Origin: Hybos culiciformis
Taxonomy: Eukaryota > Arthropoda > Insecta > Diptera > Hybotidae
DNA length: 64,000 nt
Assembly (NCBI GenBank): GCA_964007475.1
Contig: OZ023275.1
Span: 15,603,829-15,667,828, forward strand
Direction: 5' to 3'
The notes below the pieces were generated by a model. The model ran no database searches. It saw only the letters and a list, made by a program, of their open reading frames with translations, and was not told the origin of the DNA. The translations under genes were made by a program, and so were the position numbers. Positions 1 through 12,645 of this stretch are shown one piece after another. The first letter of the stretch is position 1, and the number at the start of each line of letters is the position of its first letter.

Positions 1-3000
1 TAGTGGGAAAATATTAGAAATATAAAGTATTATATAATGTGTACTTAATTGTGATGCGTACCCACAAATATGTTTCAAATTATTAAATTGTTTGTAATTT
101 TCTGTTCTAAGGTTTCCGCAAATTATCCACTGCAAAGCTTTATATGTACCTATGAATTTTTTTTTTAATATACAGTAATGAAAATGAAATGTATGACATA
201 AAAAAAGATAGATACGGTATAAGTAACATGAAAGGAATATAAAAATTTCAAAAAAGATCCATATCAGTATCAAGCATTGAACAACATTGAACTGAACATA
301 TGAAATGTGAGAAGAAAATAAAGTTATTGTTGAATTGTCCTTTTTTTTGAAAACAAAATGTGTCCTTCATGTAAATCGCCAAATATATATTATACATACA
401 TTTTTGTAAACTGCACCACATTTTCACATTGCAGAAGAAATAATTAAATCTGATGAATTTTCGCGATTTACTTTAAAATTTATAGAGATTTTTGCGACCA
501 AATACAAAAATATTTATTAGAATTAACAAGACTAAAATAATTTATAAACTGCGACAAAATTTTGCCAAGTAAACAAATAAAATTGTATTAAAATAAAATA
601 TGTTTCAATTATTAAAAAAATATATAATATACTATATGAGTGTACTATATATTTAAGTATATGGGAGGTAAATATTAAATTTCTGAACTTATAATATTAT
701 TAGAAGTAATTATTTGTTTTAACATATGAATGTCGTCATTTTGAAAATTGTCATCGTTTGCCAATAAAATCAAATATATACACAAATATTTGTGTACATT
801 TTCTTTTCTTTTTGCTTTCTTCGCAATTTCTTTAATTTATAGTTTCTCTTTTCAATATGTCTCATAAAACATATTTTATTCAAGTGTATTCTATGTACCT
901 AATGTAAATATAATTAAACAAAATATTAATCAAATGAAAGTAATATTAAATAATATTCGTTAAATTTTCTAACGAAAAATTGATGAAAGTTACATTAGAC
1001 GTACTTATCTGAAACAATTAATTTTAGCTTTTAAAAGGAATATATTTAATATAAAATATTTATATATACTTAACTTTTAACATACAATACAAAGTTAAAA
1101 TTATTATAGTTTTTAATAATACCTATACCAATTGGAATTTTTTTTATCCAGAAATTAAACTAACTGCCTCGAATGAAAAAAAAAACACTAAGAGTTAAGT
1201 TGATAGAATAATATGGATAAAAATAACCCATCATGGGTTTTTAATAAAACTATGGCTATGAATAAATTTCTGTTGCCAGGAATAAATTTCTATGGCACCC
1301 TATCGCATATTTCTAGTTATTAATTTTTAAATTCTAAACATTATAAACTATATACATACAACCATCAAATGTATATTGTAATTTAAATATACATACCTAC
1401 AATAGTGCTGTTGTTCATTATTACAAAACGTCAAAAAAATAATAATAATAATAATAATAAAATATAGTAGTTGCAGACTTAATTTTTATCCATTCATACT
1501 TCTATTTCGTAGTTTGTTCTATAAACGCGCATAATGACTTTCTACGACCATGGTCTATATAAAATCATGGCAAAAAAAAAAGTATATTTTATACTTCGAT
1601 TAAAAAACAAAATGATTTTTATTTTATATATTCAGTTTTTGTAAAATAAAAAAAATAACACAATCAGACAGTTTGACATAAATTCAACCAAACACTTTTA
1701 CGATTTCATATCTTATAAAAAAAAAATTCTTCGCTACATAAAATCATGTAAAAATATAAAGCTAATTGCAATAATCGTTTGCAGTTTAAATTATTATTAC
1801 ACTTTTATGCGGACACTAATTTCATACTTAGGCTAAAAATTGTTGTGGAACTAACATTGATGTTAGTAGAAGTAAAAAAAGAAATTTAATATTATGATTG
1901 CAATTATCTGTCATTATGTTAAATAATTAGGTATAAAAAAAATTTGTTTTCTAACCTTTAGAATTTTAAATCTATTATCTACACATAATTCTATTTGGCT
2001 GTTAAGTTCGAAAATGTTAATCTTAAATTGATTTAAAAAATATTTTTATTCAAAATTTTTACGCTTCTTGAAAACTCATATCAGATTATGTACATACATA
2101 ACTACACGATCAAAGTAAATAATTTATGATTTTCTCACTTTTTTCCATTTTTCCCGTTTTTTTGATTGGATAAACTGAAAACCTGCTACATAATTAATAA
2201 AAGAATCAAATAAAATATATTTATCATAATTACTAAAGTATTCTTGAAAAATTTAATTAAAACAAAAAGAATTCCCAATTATTGGGCTTTATCAAACACC
2301 AGTTTTGTAATAATTTAAGATCACACCACAACGAAGTTCATAACAGGAAATATTTAATTATTTATTAAAATTATAATACTTTCCCAATCATATTTCAACG
2401 TAATGTTATGCATATAGTATTCCATTTTTTACAAGGACACATTTTAAATATTATCATACTTCAAGCAATATTATATTATTATAAAATTGCAATTCACTGC
2501 GTCTTTCCATTTACAAATTATCCCAATTTATAAATCACATGTTGCGTATTTCCAATTAAAATAATTTATTGAAATTTACGAGAGTATTTCATTATTTTCC
2601 TCCACTTGAAAGATTCAAATTGCGTATACATATAGGGACAATGAGATGAAAGTTAAATAATATATAGGAGCTCATAAAACATTCATGATGAAATTATATG
2701 CGACGATGTCTAATACATTTATATTTATAATAATTCTAAAAGCTTTTTCGTTTGCATGTACAAGGATATTGTACAAACATTATGGTTAATTTGCCAATTG
2801 CAAAAAGTGTGTAATAATAGTATCGCAACAAATTATAAAATATTGCGTTAATGAAAAAATGTAAAATTTTTTAAATACAAAATCATGTATCAGTCAAATT
2901 TTATTTTCGCAGCTTTTTATACCATAATAATTTTTTTTCTTATTTTATTAATTCATTAATTTGAATTTAATATAATAAAATTATATTTAAATTCTTAACA

Positions 3001-4560
3001 CTAGATACTAGCCAGCTAAGGCCTTCGATCATTTTATTCTTATTTCAAAATACTTATAGTATTTTATTATTTTTGCTTATTTTTTAGATTCTGTGTATTG
3101 AGCAAAATTTGGTGCGAAACATCTCTTAAGAAACAAGTTAATCATCACTCATATATTGATTTGCGTTAAAAACTATTAAAATTTTTAAAACATGAAATGT
3201 TTGTATTATTTACCCTGCTATAGTAGAGGACTTCTAACTCCTGATTTCGTAATCGTAGAAACTTTGCCGATATTGATTGATACAATCAAAAATTCTAAAT
3301 AAAGCATTAATACTTATTCAAGTTAAATTTATTATATTTATATACAGAAATAGTTACATAATATTTATTCTCTGCATACATTAGACTTCAATTTACGCGA
3401 CTATAATTCTTCATTTTATTATTCAAATCCATAGAAACTAAGTACATTACATTTATAGAGCTGAACGAGTGTATAGAAATATTAAAATTCGCAAATTGTC
3501 ATAAATTGTCACTGAACATGACATGTAATTGGATGTAAAGTAAAATGTACATCGCTCACAATTTTACAATATTACTTTTATATAAATTATTTGAAAATAT
3601 TAAATATTTTCTGCCTAAAGAATATTTTAACAACAAATGGAGCAGATGGTGTGTGTATTACTTGTAAAGTTGAAATATTATTCATTTAACTTAACTAAAA
3701 CTACGGATAATGTACCAAATGTAAGTAAAATAATATAGAGTTAAAATTAAAAGCATTCAAAACTAGTGTACTTTGTTATAGTATTTTTACAAAAATATTT
3801 CACTGTTTGTATATGCATTTCGATTTGAACTTACATATTAGAACTTACTTAACTGAGGAGTTTTTTAAAGTGAAATTTGAAGGCCCATCAATTATTTCCA
3901 CATTTTTGAATTTCTTTCAATTTAAAATAATTTTACTAATGATTTATTTAGTTTAGTGATTTATATAATTTAAACTTGTTTAGGCTCAAACCTAGGCTAA
4001 AATGAAGTGTTTTGATGAAACAAAAAATTTATTACGCAAATATTTATTTCACTCAATTTTACTCAATTTTATTGAATAACTGATGTCACTAATTTTTATC
4101 CTTTTTTTTCTTGTAGATACGAAGAACATTTTTATTATTTTATTATTAAGTTATATTTATGTAGGTAATTGTTGCGAAGCATTATTTACTTAGTGAGTCC
4201 ATGCTGTGGCTATCATATTAATTAACAAGAATGCAAGAAATTTTCAACATCATCATATAATTAAAATCGACACACATACAATAATTATAATCTACACTTA
4301 TATTTATTTCGAATAACAAAGCAAGAATTTTTTTAAAAGGATATATGCAGGCATGTTAATTTTTTAGTATTTGTTTTAATTTTTTGAATGAAGGGAGAAA
4401 AAAAAAAGATTATAAAAAATGTCAAATTTTGTTTAGAACTAATTCGAATAACCTATATATTTTGTATAAAACGGAAATATTTTTATTATGTACATAATTG
4501 CTGCACAGTGATATTCCGAAGACGTGGGAATTCTTCTATCCATTTCTATTATTAATTAAT
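1..4560. other. A/T-rich non-coding stretch
   Basis: No reading frame with recognisable protein character and no exon flanked by good splice sites is visible on either strand. The stretch is A/T-rich single-copy-looking sequence with homopolymer runs and a short AAT microsatellite near 1438-1460. Whether it is intergenic or intronic cannot be told from the sequence. Confidence 0.6.
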
Positions 4561-4587
4561 TAATTAATATTTAATAGTTCGAATTAA

Positions 4588-4597
<10 letters not shown>

Positions 4598-4618
<21 letters not shown>

Positions 4619-4750
4619 CAACACACACACACTTAATTCAAGTGAGACAAATTTGAAAAATGACACAAATTCCAGTCCGAGGTGGGAATCGAACCCACGA
4701 CCGAACACGCCGTAGGATAATGGCAATACCACTACACCATGACGGCCGAC
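4598..4750 (-). mobile_element. tRNA-derived SINE copy
   Basis: Read on the minus strand, this holds a tRNA-like head: an A box (TGGTGTAGTGG), then about 30 bases on a T arm with a perfect 5-bp stem (GTGGG/CCCAC) and the B box GGTTCGATTCC. The acceptor-stem halves pair poorly and no clean 7-bp stem can be drawn, so this is not a working tRNA gene. After the head come about 60 bases of unrelated body, a short GT repeat and a run of about 20 T, the usual layout of a SINE with a simple tail. Degraded relatives occur at about 15607-15690 and 26080-26165. It is the best-preserved copy in the window. Confidence 0.75.
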
Positions 4751-5419
4751 AATTTGCATATTAATTTTAATGTAAATAAAAATTTCATATGACTTTGTCT
4801 GTTCATTAATTACCACGGAGGGACTGTCAAAGTAGTGAATAATGGATTAATGAGAATTCGTACGGTTTTAATACACTGTTTTGACAGTTCCACTGTGGCA
4901 ATTATAACAGCTCATATTTTTGTTCTAATTTGAAGTTAAATAACAAAAAAGTATCTGAGTATACTTATTTTGACTTTTTTCAAACATTGACCATAAAGAA
5001 TTAAATTTTGTTAAACGTTCTTTCCCATACTGTTTGTTAAATTGTCCCTGTTGTCACTTTAATAGTTGTATAGGAACTGTTTTAAAATTCTGTATTTTAT
5101 TTTAAGATCATCAGGTAATATTGTTCGAACATAAATCATAGTTAACTTTTCCTTATAATAATTTAATAAGTAATTATTATAATTATACGTATTTTTTAAT
5201 AAAAAACTAGGACTTTTTTTACAATATTCAAATGATTTTCAAATTTTTATACATAGGCACATGTAACTAGATATTTTTTTTTTAAATTTAATGAAAAATT
5301 TATTTCTTTAAATAATATTTATAAATAAAATTTATTCGAATTATTACAATAATTTTTTCTTAAAATAAATGTAGCTTTGTATTCAATCAATTCTAGACAT
5401 CTAATTGGAAACGTTGTAT

Positions 5420-8400
5420 TCAAGCGAACCTCCTCAATAGAGTATAGAATTTATAAGCTGTTCGTATAACCTAAAAATATTTGAAAATTAATAAAACCAA
5501 TTGAAAATTATGCATACTAAAAAACTTACGTATGTAAAGTTTTCCATAGAAAAGTTTGCTAAACCTGCTGTAACCACATTATCTTTTTTTTTATTTTGTA
5601 TCATGAATATTTTGATCAATGACTTATAATTTTTAGATTTCTCATACCAATTCAATTGATATATCAAAAAATAAAATTCCGATTTCTAGATTAGGTACAA
5701 AAAGAAAGTATTCTATGTTTGATAACTATGAATTGTATTTTAATTCCTTGCTTTTTAAAAGTAAAATCTACAAACTAAAATGCTAGTAATATTATGAACC
5801 TCCTCCCGTCACAGTTTTGAATTTTTTTTTTAATTTTCAACTCTCAAAATCATTTAAAGTTTTGCAGAATATATAATACGAATACGAACAAAGTTCGAAA
5901 TATATAAATAATGTTTGATTTTTTCTATATAACCAAAAAGCATGTATATAAAGAGGAATCAGTCCCATACAAAAAAAAAGAATTTTTTTAAGAATTCCAC
6001 TCTCACAAAAGCTTTTAAAACTTTCAAAATTGTATAGAACTGTTGTTATTTTAAAAGTTTTAAAAGCTTCGTGAGAATGGAATTCTAAAAAAATACAAAA
6101 TAAAAGCTCATGGGGTTGTGATATGGATTTTTTGTTTCACTATTTTAATTCTTTTTTTTTTGTATAGGACTGATTCCTCTTTATATACATGCTTTTTGAT
6201 ATAACAAACTAAACCGAGTAGAGTACGATTCAAATCACTTGACCAATCCGTTATGCAAAGCTTTCCCTTTCCATTACAAAATTCCATACAAAATTTAGGG
6301 GAAATTATTTAAGAAAAAAGCTCATGCAAATTTTGTGATGGAAAGGGAAAGCTTTGCATAACGGATTGGTCAAGTGATTTGAATCGTACTCTAACAAAAA
6401 ACTTGATAGAGTACGATTCAAATCACTTGACCAATCCGTTATGCAAAGCTTTCCCTTTGCATTACAAAATTCCATACAAAATTTAGGGGAAATTATTTAA
6501 GAAAAAAGGTCATGCAAATTTTGTGATGGAAAGGGAAAGCTTTGCATAACGGATTGGTCAAGTGATTTGAATCGTACTCTACTATAAACTCAGAAACTTT
6601 CATTTCAATAATTCAACAGATTCATTACAAGTAACTTATTCAAATTAATTAAAATATTGCATTCAGATTTTTACTTACCTTATTAGAAATAATTTGTCCA
6701 AGATAACAATAGGCTCCAGTTTGAGAAAAGACAAAGAATAATATCAATAACATGGAAAATTGATCTGAATCCGATATAGTTACACGATAAATACATAAAA
6801 CTATTGCCGAACAATTCATGACCATTTGGATCAAAACAATTATTCCAAAAGATTTCGACATAGTCTCAATAAGCCTTTACAAACCCATAAAAATATTTTT
6901 TAGTTTAACAACATATTTATATTTTGTGTCGAGGGGAATACAATAGAGCATTAAAAAGCATTAAAAAAGATTTTGGAAGTCAATAAGAGGATAAACATAA
7001 TGTCATAAAGATCTTTCAGTTATTTGAAGTATTTAAAGAAACACACGGAAACCCTTAATTGAAAAAATTATTTTTTATCGGGATTATCTGCGATTTAGTT
7101 CCTTCGAATAATGAATCCTTAATAAACGATTTTTGTATCATAGTTACAAATTTTATAGTTACATTATGTTACATTATTTACAACAACATTAGTAAAACTT
7201 ACTCAAAGACTGACAAAGATAGCTTAATATTTTTTTTTAATTCTACAATATTTTCAGATCGTCTTTCTTCTTCGGAAAACAATAAAAATTTATTGTGTAG
7301 TGTGGTTTCAATTCTGATGCATGTGAACAACATGTAAAAAAAAGTCTAAAAACAAGTAAAAAAATGTATATATGTATGTATTAAAATGAAATCCTTTTTT
7401 TTTTTTTTTGTTAAATGAATGTTAAGAAAAGCCAGATAGAGTACGATTCAAATCACTTGACCAATCCGTTATGCAAAGCTTTCCCTTTCCATCACAAAAT
7501 TTGCATGAGCTTTTTTCTTAAATAATTTCCCCTAAATTTTGTATGGAATTTTGTAATGGAAAGGGAAAGCTTTGCATAACGGATTGGTCAAGTGATTTGA
7601 ATCGTACTCTATCAAAGATATTAACTTCAATACATAAGATCTCTAAATAACAATTATGTTAGAGAAGTAAAAGGACAATCTGACATTTTAATAGTTGCAG
7701 TAGTTAGTTCTTAACCTAAATAAAATGTTAATATAATTACCGCTTCAAAATACTGTGCTATGATTACAAAAGCTGAAAGTGATATATATTGATAAACCCA
7801 AAATAATTCAAAATATGGGCTATCAATAGAAACATTTACATTGCATGGTAACCGTTTGTATGTTGAATATGCTCTTAAAGGCTCTAAACAAAAGGCTGTT
7901 GAAATCACTGCGTAACTCCAAAAAAGAGTCCAAAAAATCAATTTGAATAATTTTAAATTTTGATCTTTTATTTTCTTCTCATTCCCAAATTCTTTATCCA
8001 ATTGATCAAAATTATTAAAAATCAGATAGTATTTATCTTGCTGCTCAAAAATAAAAACTACTTTCCAATATGAAAATCCTCCAGATACTACCAAAAGTAA
8101 TCCTCGCAAAGCGGTGAGTGCATTGTCAGCTCCAAAAGCTTCCCATAGCCATAAGAGTGGACAAGAAATAGCGAGAATTAGAGCCTGGAATTTTTTTTAA
8201 CGAAAATATTAATTTAAGAAAGTTCAAAATTCATAAATTATATATATATATATCTAAGTTCATCACAATATACCTTCAGGAAATTTGAGAAAGAATTCAC
8301 AATTTTTTGTTTTATTACACAACTACAATTTTTGTTGTTTTTTCAGTATGAATCAAAAATAAACATAACAAGGACTTCAAAAATTACAAAAGCTTGAAAT

Positions 8401-8547
8401 GTGAGATGAACTTCTCTACTTAAAAAAATAATTTATTTAAAACTATTTTGTTACCAATAGTCGGCGCACAGCTAAACGTGGCTTTTCATTTTCAGAAAAA
8501 ACACTTAAAAAATCATAATTTTTTAATAAATAGTTGTAGAAACCCAT
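5420..8547 (-). CDS. Odorant receptor OR-A (7tm_6 family), six exons
   Basis: Predicted insect odorant receptor, the ligand-tuning subunit that works with Orco as an odour-gated cation channel in sensory-neuron dendrites (family knowledge). Coding exons in transcript order: 8547-8455, 8184-7741, 7345-7203, 6874-6679, 5685-5530, 5470-5420. All introns are GT..AG and phases agree, giving 360 residues, slightly short for the family. Visible features: short N terminus (1-31); hydrophobic segments near 32-48, 57-77, 112-131, 156-177, two in exon 4 and one at the C terminus; an extracellular-loop motif LPCNVNVSIDSPYFELFW at about 143-160; and the family's C-terminal signature, NWYEKS then SMENFTY followed by RTAYKFYTLLRR. 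The start is the first ATG after a conserved initiator and matches its neighbours. Introns 2 and 4 carry palindromic elements. It is the most divergent of the three receptors. The tuning ligand cannot be inferred. Confidence 0.9.
5934..6199. mobile_element. Foldback/MITE-like element in OR-A intron 4
   Basis: The outer arms (CAAAAAGCATGTATATAAAG from 5934 and its reverse complement ending near 6199) pair over about 50 bp with very few differences. Inside them a second inverted repeat pairs AGAATTCCACTCTCAC near 5992 with its complement near 6080. Such nested palindromes are typical of non-autonomous foldback or MITE insertions. No coding capacity. The flanks are A/T-rich, so the target duplication is unclear (perhaps TA). 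Confidence 0.7.
6219..6393. mobile_element. 175-bp palindromic MITE, copy 1
   Basis: Near-perfect inverted repeat. It begins TAGAGTACGATTCAAATCAC and ends with the reverse complement; the arms pair for about 55 bp around an internal unique segment. The ends are consistent with a TA target duplication. Two further copies of exactly the same length lie at 6407-6581 and 7437-7611. It sits in intron 4 of OR-A. Confidence 0.9.
6407..6581. mobile_element. 175-bp palindromic MITE, copy 2
   Basis: Almost identical to copy 1, in the same orientation, separated from it by only 13 bp. It differs at a few bases (for example CCCTTTGC for CCCTTTCC in the left arm), so the arms no longer pair perfectly. 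It lies in intron 4 of OR-A, about 100 bp from exon 4. Confidence 0.9.
7437..7611. mobile_element. 175-bp palindromic MITE, copy 3
   Basis: Same 175-bp element as copies 1 and 2, but the internal asymmetric segment is reversed, so the insertion is in the opposite orientation. It lies in intron 2 of OR-A, between exon 3 (7203-7345) and exon 2 (7741-8184). The high identity of all three copies points to recent activity. Confidence 0.9.
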
Positions 8548-8570
8548 GTTTATGCTCATTGATCGTAGTT

Positions 8571-8584
8571 TCAGAATAAACTGA
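8571..8584 (-). promoter_or_regulatory. Putative initiator of OR-A
   Basis: Reads TCAGTTTATTCTGA on the minus strand, 24-37 bases upstream of the OR-A start codon. It matches the arthropod TCAGT initiator, and the same word is kept at the equivalent place before OR-B and in modified form before OR-C. Transcription start is inferred, not shown. Confidence 0.45.
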
Positions 8585-8589
8585 TGTTT

Positions 8590-9799
8590 TATTATGAAAT
8601 ATTTGTCCAAACATTTATTTATAATTTTAAATTGATTCCGATTATATCAGTGCTGGAAAAAGGTAAAAAAAGAATTGGGAATTATATGGTGAGCATTTCC
8701 ATAAAATCTTTTCATAACAAAAAAGAAATGCTTGGCGCATCAAACTTGAAAGTAGTAATCCTTTTTAGTATTTAAATTTCCTACACTTATCTTTTAAACA
8801 AAATGTCTTGAAAAACAAAGAAGAACAACTTTTTATTTAGGGAATACGAACTGATAGTTTAATTCTAACTAAGTACAAGGATTTAATTTCTATTAATTAT
8901 TTATTATATTTTATTATTTTTACTTTGTTAATTTCCGGCATTTTAAGATATAATGTACAAAGAGAGAAACTAAAATATGGTTAAATTTGAAATTCGACCC
9001 TGTTGTTTGTTTATTTATTATGTTAGAATGGAAAAGGGTTACAAATATAATAATTTAATTTTCATTCCTCCTATAATTAAAACTTTGTTATATATAATGA
9101 AATCAATTAAAATTAGAAAGTATTAATTAAATCATGTAATAAATTTTTATTACAAAAATAAAAATAAAACTATGTAGTTATTTTTAAGGAAATATTTCAA
9201 ATGACGAAAGACGTCATAACACCAATAAAATTTCGAAATTTTCATTGAAGGACTTAATATATTTACAAAAGAAATAGGAAGCAATATATACATTGATGTA
9301 CAAGTACATGATAATAATATTGTTAATTTTATCATCATGTAATTTTTCATAATTATTTAATAATAAATATTCCATAACCTAGAACCAGATAATATTTTAT
9401 GTTCAAGAACTAACTATTCAATCATTATCAATTATGTAAAATCTCATATATATACATACTTTAAAGAGTCATCATATGAAATGAGAAATAACTATTTTGA
9501 ATTACGTGAGATCAACATGTCTGTCTCAATCCATCTATTATATATCTTCAGCGTAAAATTTATTATATCTTACTTTCTGATCAGATTTTATATAGTTGTC
9601 CATTGTACGACAACTACAGAAAATTTGATCAGAAAGTAAGATAATTAAAAACATTCTTTATAATATCAATTTATTTATATTATATATTATACATATTAAT
9701 ATTATAATTTATTGAGAATAATATGATGTGTTTAATACTCTCGAAATAGCTCAAAAACAATCTGAACCAATTTGATGTCTGTTATTGAAAATTTTAGCT
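8590..9799. other. Spacer between OR-A and OR-B with a duplicated block
   Basis: No gene seen. From about 8985 to 9540 the sequence resembles, in degraded form, the spacers upstream of OR-B (about 15830-16650) and OR-C (about 21690-22000). A shared word is CCTGTTGTTTGTTTATT. This is the upstream part of the unit duplicated with the receptor genes. Confidence 0.5.
9563..9644. repeat. 82-bp inverted repeat (hairpin)
   Basis: Arms of about 36 bp (one starting TTATATCTTACTTTCTGATC, the other ending in its complement) flank an 8-base loop, with a few mismatches and bulges. The size is that of a miRNA precursor or a very small MITE. The corresponding spacer before OR-C lacks it, which favours a mobile insertion. 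Confidence 0.6.
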
Positions 9800-12440
9800 T
9801 CAATTAACTCTCCTTAGTAAAGCATAGAACTTGTAAGCTGACCTTATAATCTAAAAATATTAAATTAATTTAATTTTCATTTACTAAAAAGACAATCACT
9901 ATTAAGTGAAATAAGAAGTTTATTTGAGCATAATTTTCTGGTTCTGGTCTCTCCAATATTCAATATTATAAGAACTGAAATTAATCAAAAACTTACGTAT
10001 GTAAAGTTTTCCATAGAATAGTTTCTTAAACCAGATGTAAACACATAATTTTCAGAGTTGTTTTGGACCATGAATATTTTGATCAATGACTTATAATTTT
10101 TAGATTTCTCATACCAATTCAAATCATATATCAAAAAATAAAAATCCGATTTCTGTATTAATGGAAACAATTAAAGAAAATAATAAAATTCATTAAAGAA
10201 GGAAAAGATCGATGGCATAGTGAAGAATTGCAGAATATTACAAAAAGTTGTTTAATATACATAATTATATAATTATATATATTCAGATTTTATCTTAATA
10301 TATATAGGTAAAGATTTAAAGTTATTCCAGCAAATTGTAGTTAAAAATTAATAATCGTGTTGTTTTTTTTTTGTAACAAAACCTCTATTATTGGGGATGC
10401 AGTCGCATGCAACTGCACTTTCTTTTATTGAATGAATCCGACTAAATAAAGCGTTGTTATGCAGTTGCTTAATATTGGTATGAAAAATGAAATTATTGAA
10501 AAATAGTACTTAATATAATTTGATTTGTGTTGCAAAATTAACCTTTTACTTTTTCACAACTTTTTATATATTTAAAATCACCTTATCAAAAACTGCCTGT
10601 CCAAGGTAAGAATATGCTGCAGTTTGGCCCAGTACGAAAAATACCATACATAATGCTGAAATTTGATCTGCTTCGGGTATTGTTAGAAGATAAATGCATA
10701 AAACTATAACCGAACAATTCATAATAATTTGAACTAAAACAATTTTTCCAAACATTTTTGATATATCATCAATTAGCCTTTAAAAAACAAAAACATATTT
10801 GTTTTTAAAAGTTGAATATTCAAGAAATTATAACAATAATTTAATATGTCAAATATTTTTGAAAATATTTTACAGCTTCAAAAAATTAACGAAACGAAAT
10901 TAACGATAGTGCTTATATCGTAGGCTAGAATGAGGATTGATTCCGAATAGTGAATTGTTTTTGAATTTTTTTATGGATTGTCTTTGATTATTGTAGACTT
11001 TTCGTACAAAATTTTTCTGGAAATTAATAAAAAACAATAAAAAAGTTAAAAAAAAGTTCTCCTCTTTTTAGTTGTGACAATTTTTGTGTATATATCTACG
11101 GCATAAAACGTTATATCTTTTTAATCTGAAATTGAGTTTATATTGAAAGAATTGCTGTTTGAAACCCTTATTGTTTTTAAGTAGTGTACATAAGATAAAG
11201 AACTTCAATTTCAATTTGATATTTTTTGAACTTTAGTATAACTTTATGATTGGAGTCAAAACTTTACAAAAATATTCATTTCTTACGCAAAAACTCTCAA
11301 CGAAAGCACAATGTTTTTTTTCAAATCCTTGATATTTTCATATTTTCTTTCGTTTTTCGAAAACAATAAAAAATTCTTGTTTAATGTGGATTCAATTCTG
11401 ATACACTTCAACAAGATGTACAAAAATGTCTGAAAGTAAAATATGATTTTAAATAAAATAATTAATAAAAAATAAAATTATTTAAATTTCATATATTTGA
11501 TTAAAAAGTATTTAATAATAAATTTAATTTTATCAAAACTTGATTTTCTAGTGATCTTAATAAATGTAGATGATCTTAATATATGTAGATTACTATATAA
11601 GAGTTTTTAACAACAAAATTAAAAGTCTATTAATAAACTCACCGTTTCAAAAAAATGGCCCACAATAATTACAACAGTAAGTGCTATACCTTGAAAAATC
11701 CAAAAGAATTCAAAATATGGGCTATCAATAGAGACATTTACATTGCATGGCAACCGTTTAAAAGTTGGATAATCTATTAAAGGTTCCAAGAGAAATGATG
11801 CTCCACTACTTGTATAACCCAAAAAATAAATCCAAAAAATTAATTTAAATATTTTGATATTTTGATCTTTGATCTCTTTCTCGTTCGAAAATACTTCATC
11901 CAATTTATCAAAATTATTAAAAATTGCACTGTATTTATTCTGCTGCATAAAAATAAAAATAAGTTTAATCCACGTAATGGCGCCACTTATAGATAATAAA
12001 GCTCCTTTTAAGTTATAAAGCACATTGTTGGACTTAAAAGCTTCCCACAACCATAAGAACTCAAGAGAAGCAAATGCAATGATTGACTGCAAATTTTAAA
12101 ACAAAATTGAATTTAGAATTTGCATACATAAATGATTTTTATAATTGATTATATCGATTGGAGATTATTACGGTTGAAGATAAAAGTTTAAAAAGGGATG
12201 AATAGCCAATTTATTAAGTATTTATATCGAATAATGAGTATATAATTCAAAAATATCTTTTTTATCTTCATCTGTTTGAGTATAATTTTTAAGTAGTTTT
12301 TGAAACTGAAGAACAAAATTCTGTTTTAGGAATTTTAGTACCAATAATCTACGAATTCCCAACGCTAAAGATGATTTGTGATTTTTGGAAATAATTTTTA
12401 AAAAATCATAATTATTCATTAAATAAATATAAAAACTCAT
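9800..12440 (-). CDS. Odorant receptor OR-B (7tm_6 family), six exons
   Basis: Second receptor of the array. Coding exons in transcript order: 12440-12342, 12086-11643, 11429-11287, 10777-10582, 10152-9997, 9850-9800; total 1089 bp, 362 residues plus stop. Introns are GT..AG with the same phases as OR-A (0, 0, 2, 0, 0), and exons 2-6 have the same lengths as in OR-A. It shows the loop motif LPCNVNVSIDSPYFEFFW, the TM6-region motif YSYLGQAVFDK and the C-terminal signature NWYEKS, SMENFTY, RSAYKFYALLRRVN. The presumed role is odour detection at the dendrite membrane together with Orco (family knowledge). It is closer to OR-C than to OR-A. Its upstream region is interrupted by about 2.4 kb of extra DNA compared with OR-C. 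No frame breaks, so it is likely functional. Confidence 0.92.
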
Positions 12441-12463
12441 TTTAATGCTTGTTGATTGTAGTT

Positions 12464-12570
12464 TCAGAATTAACTGATGTTAAATAGCTTGAAAATGTAA
12501 AATTTTAAGAATCAAATACCAAATCAGAGGTGGATAAAGGTAATGGATAAATCGAGACTGCAAGTTGAAG
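12464..12570 (-). promoter_or_regulatory. Conserved proximal promoter of OR-B
   Basis: Contains the initiator-like TCAGTTAATTCTGA (12464-12477). A block at about 12512-12569 is almost the same as that upstream of OR-C (shared words CAATCAGAGG or AAATCAGAGG, GGATAAAGGTAATGGATAA and GAGACTGCAAGTTGAA on the plus strand). Intron-like DNA between these genes has diverged more, so the block may be kept by selection; recent duplication could also explain it. Confidence 0.45.
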
Positions 12571-12645
12571 AAAATTGAAATAAACCAAATATTGTGAATT
12601 TAATATAGTAAAAATTAAAAAATATATAGTAATAATTTTACTAAC

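Noticed and set aside
4680..4750. Functional tRNA gene
   Set aside because: A and B boxes and the T stem are good, but the two acceptor-stem halves do not pair and the segment continues into a SINE body and tail.
4571..4816. 81-codon open frame on the minus strand
   Set aside because: It runs through the SINE head and its T tail; the product reflects the repeat.
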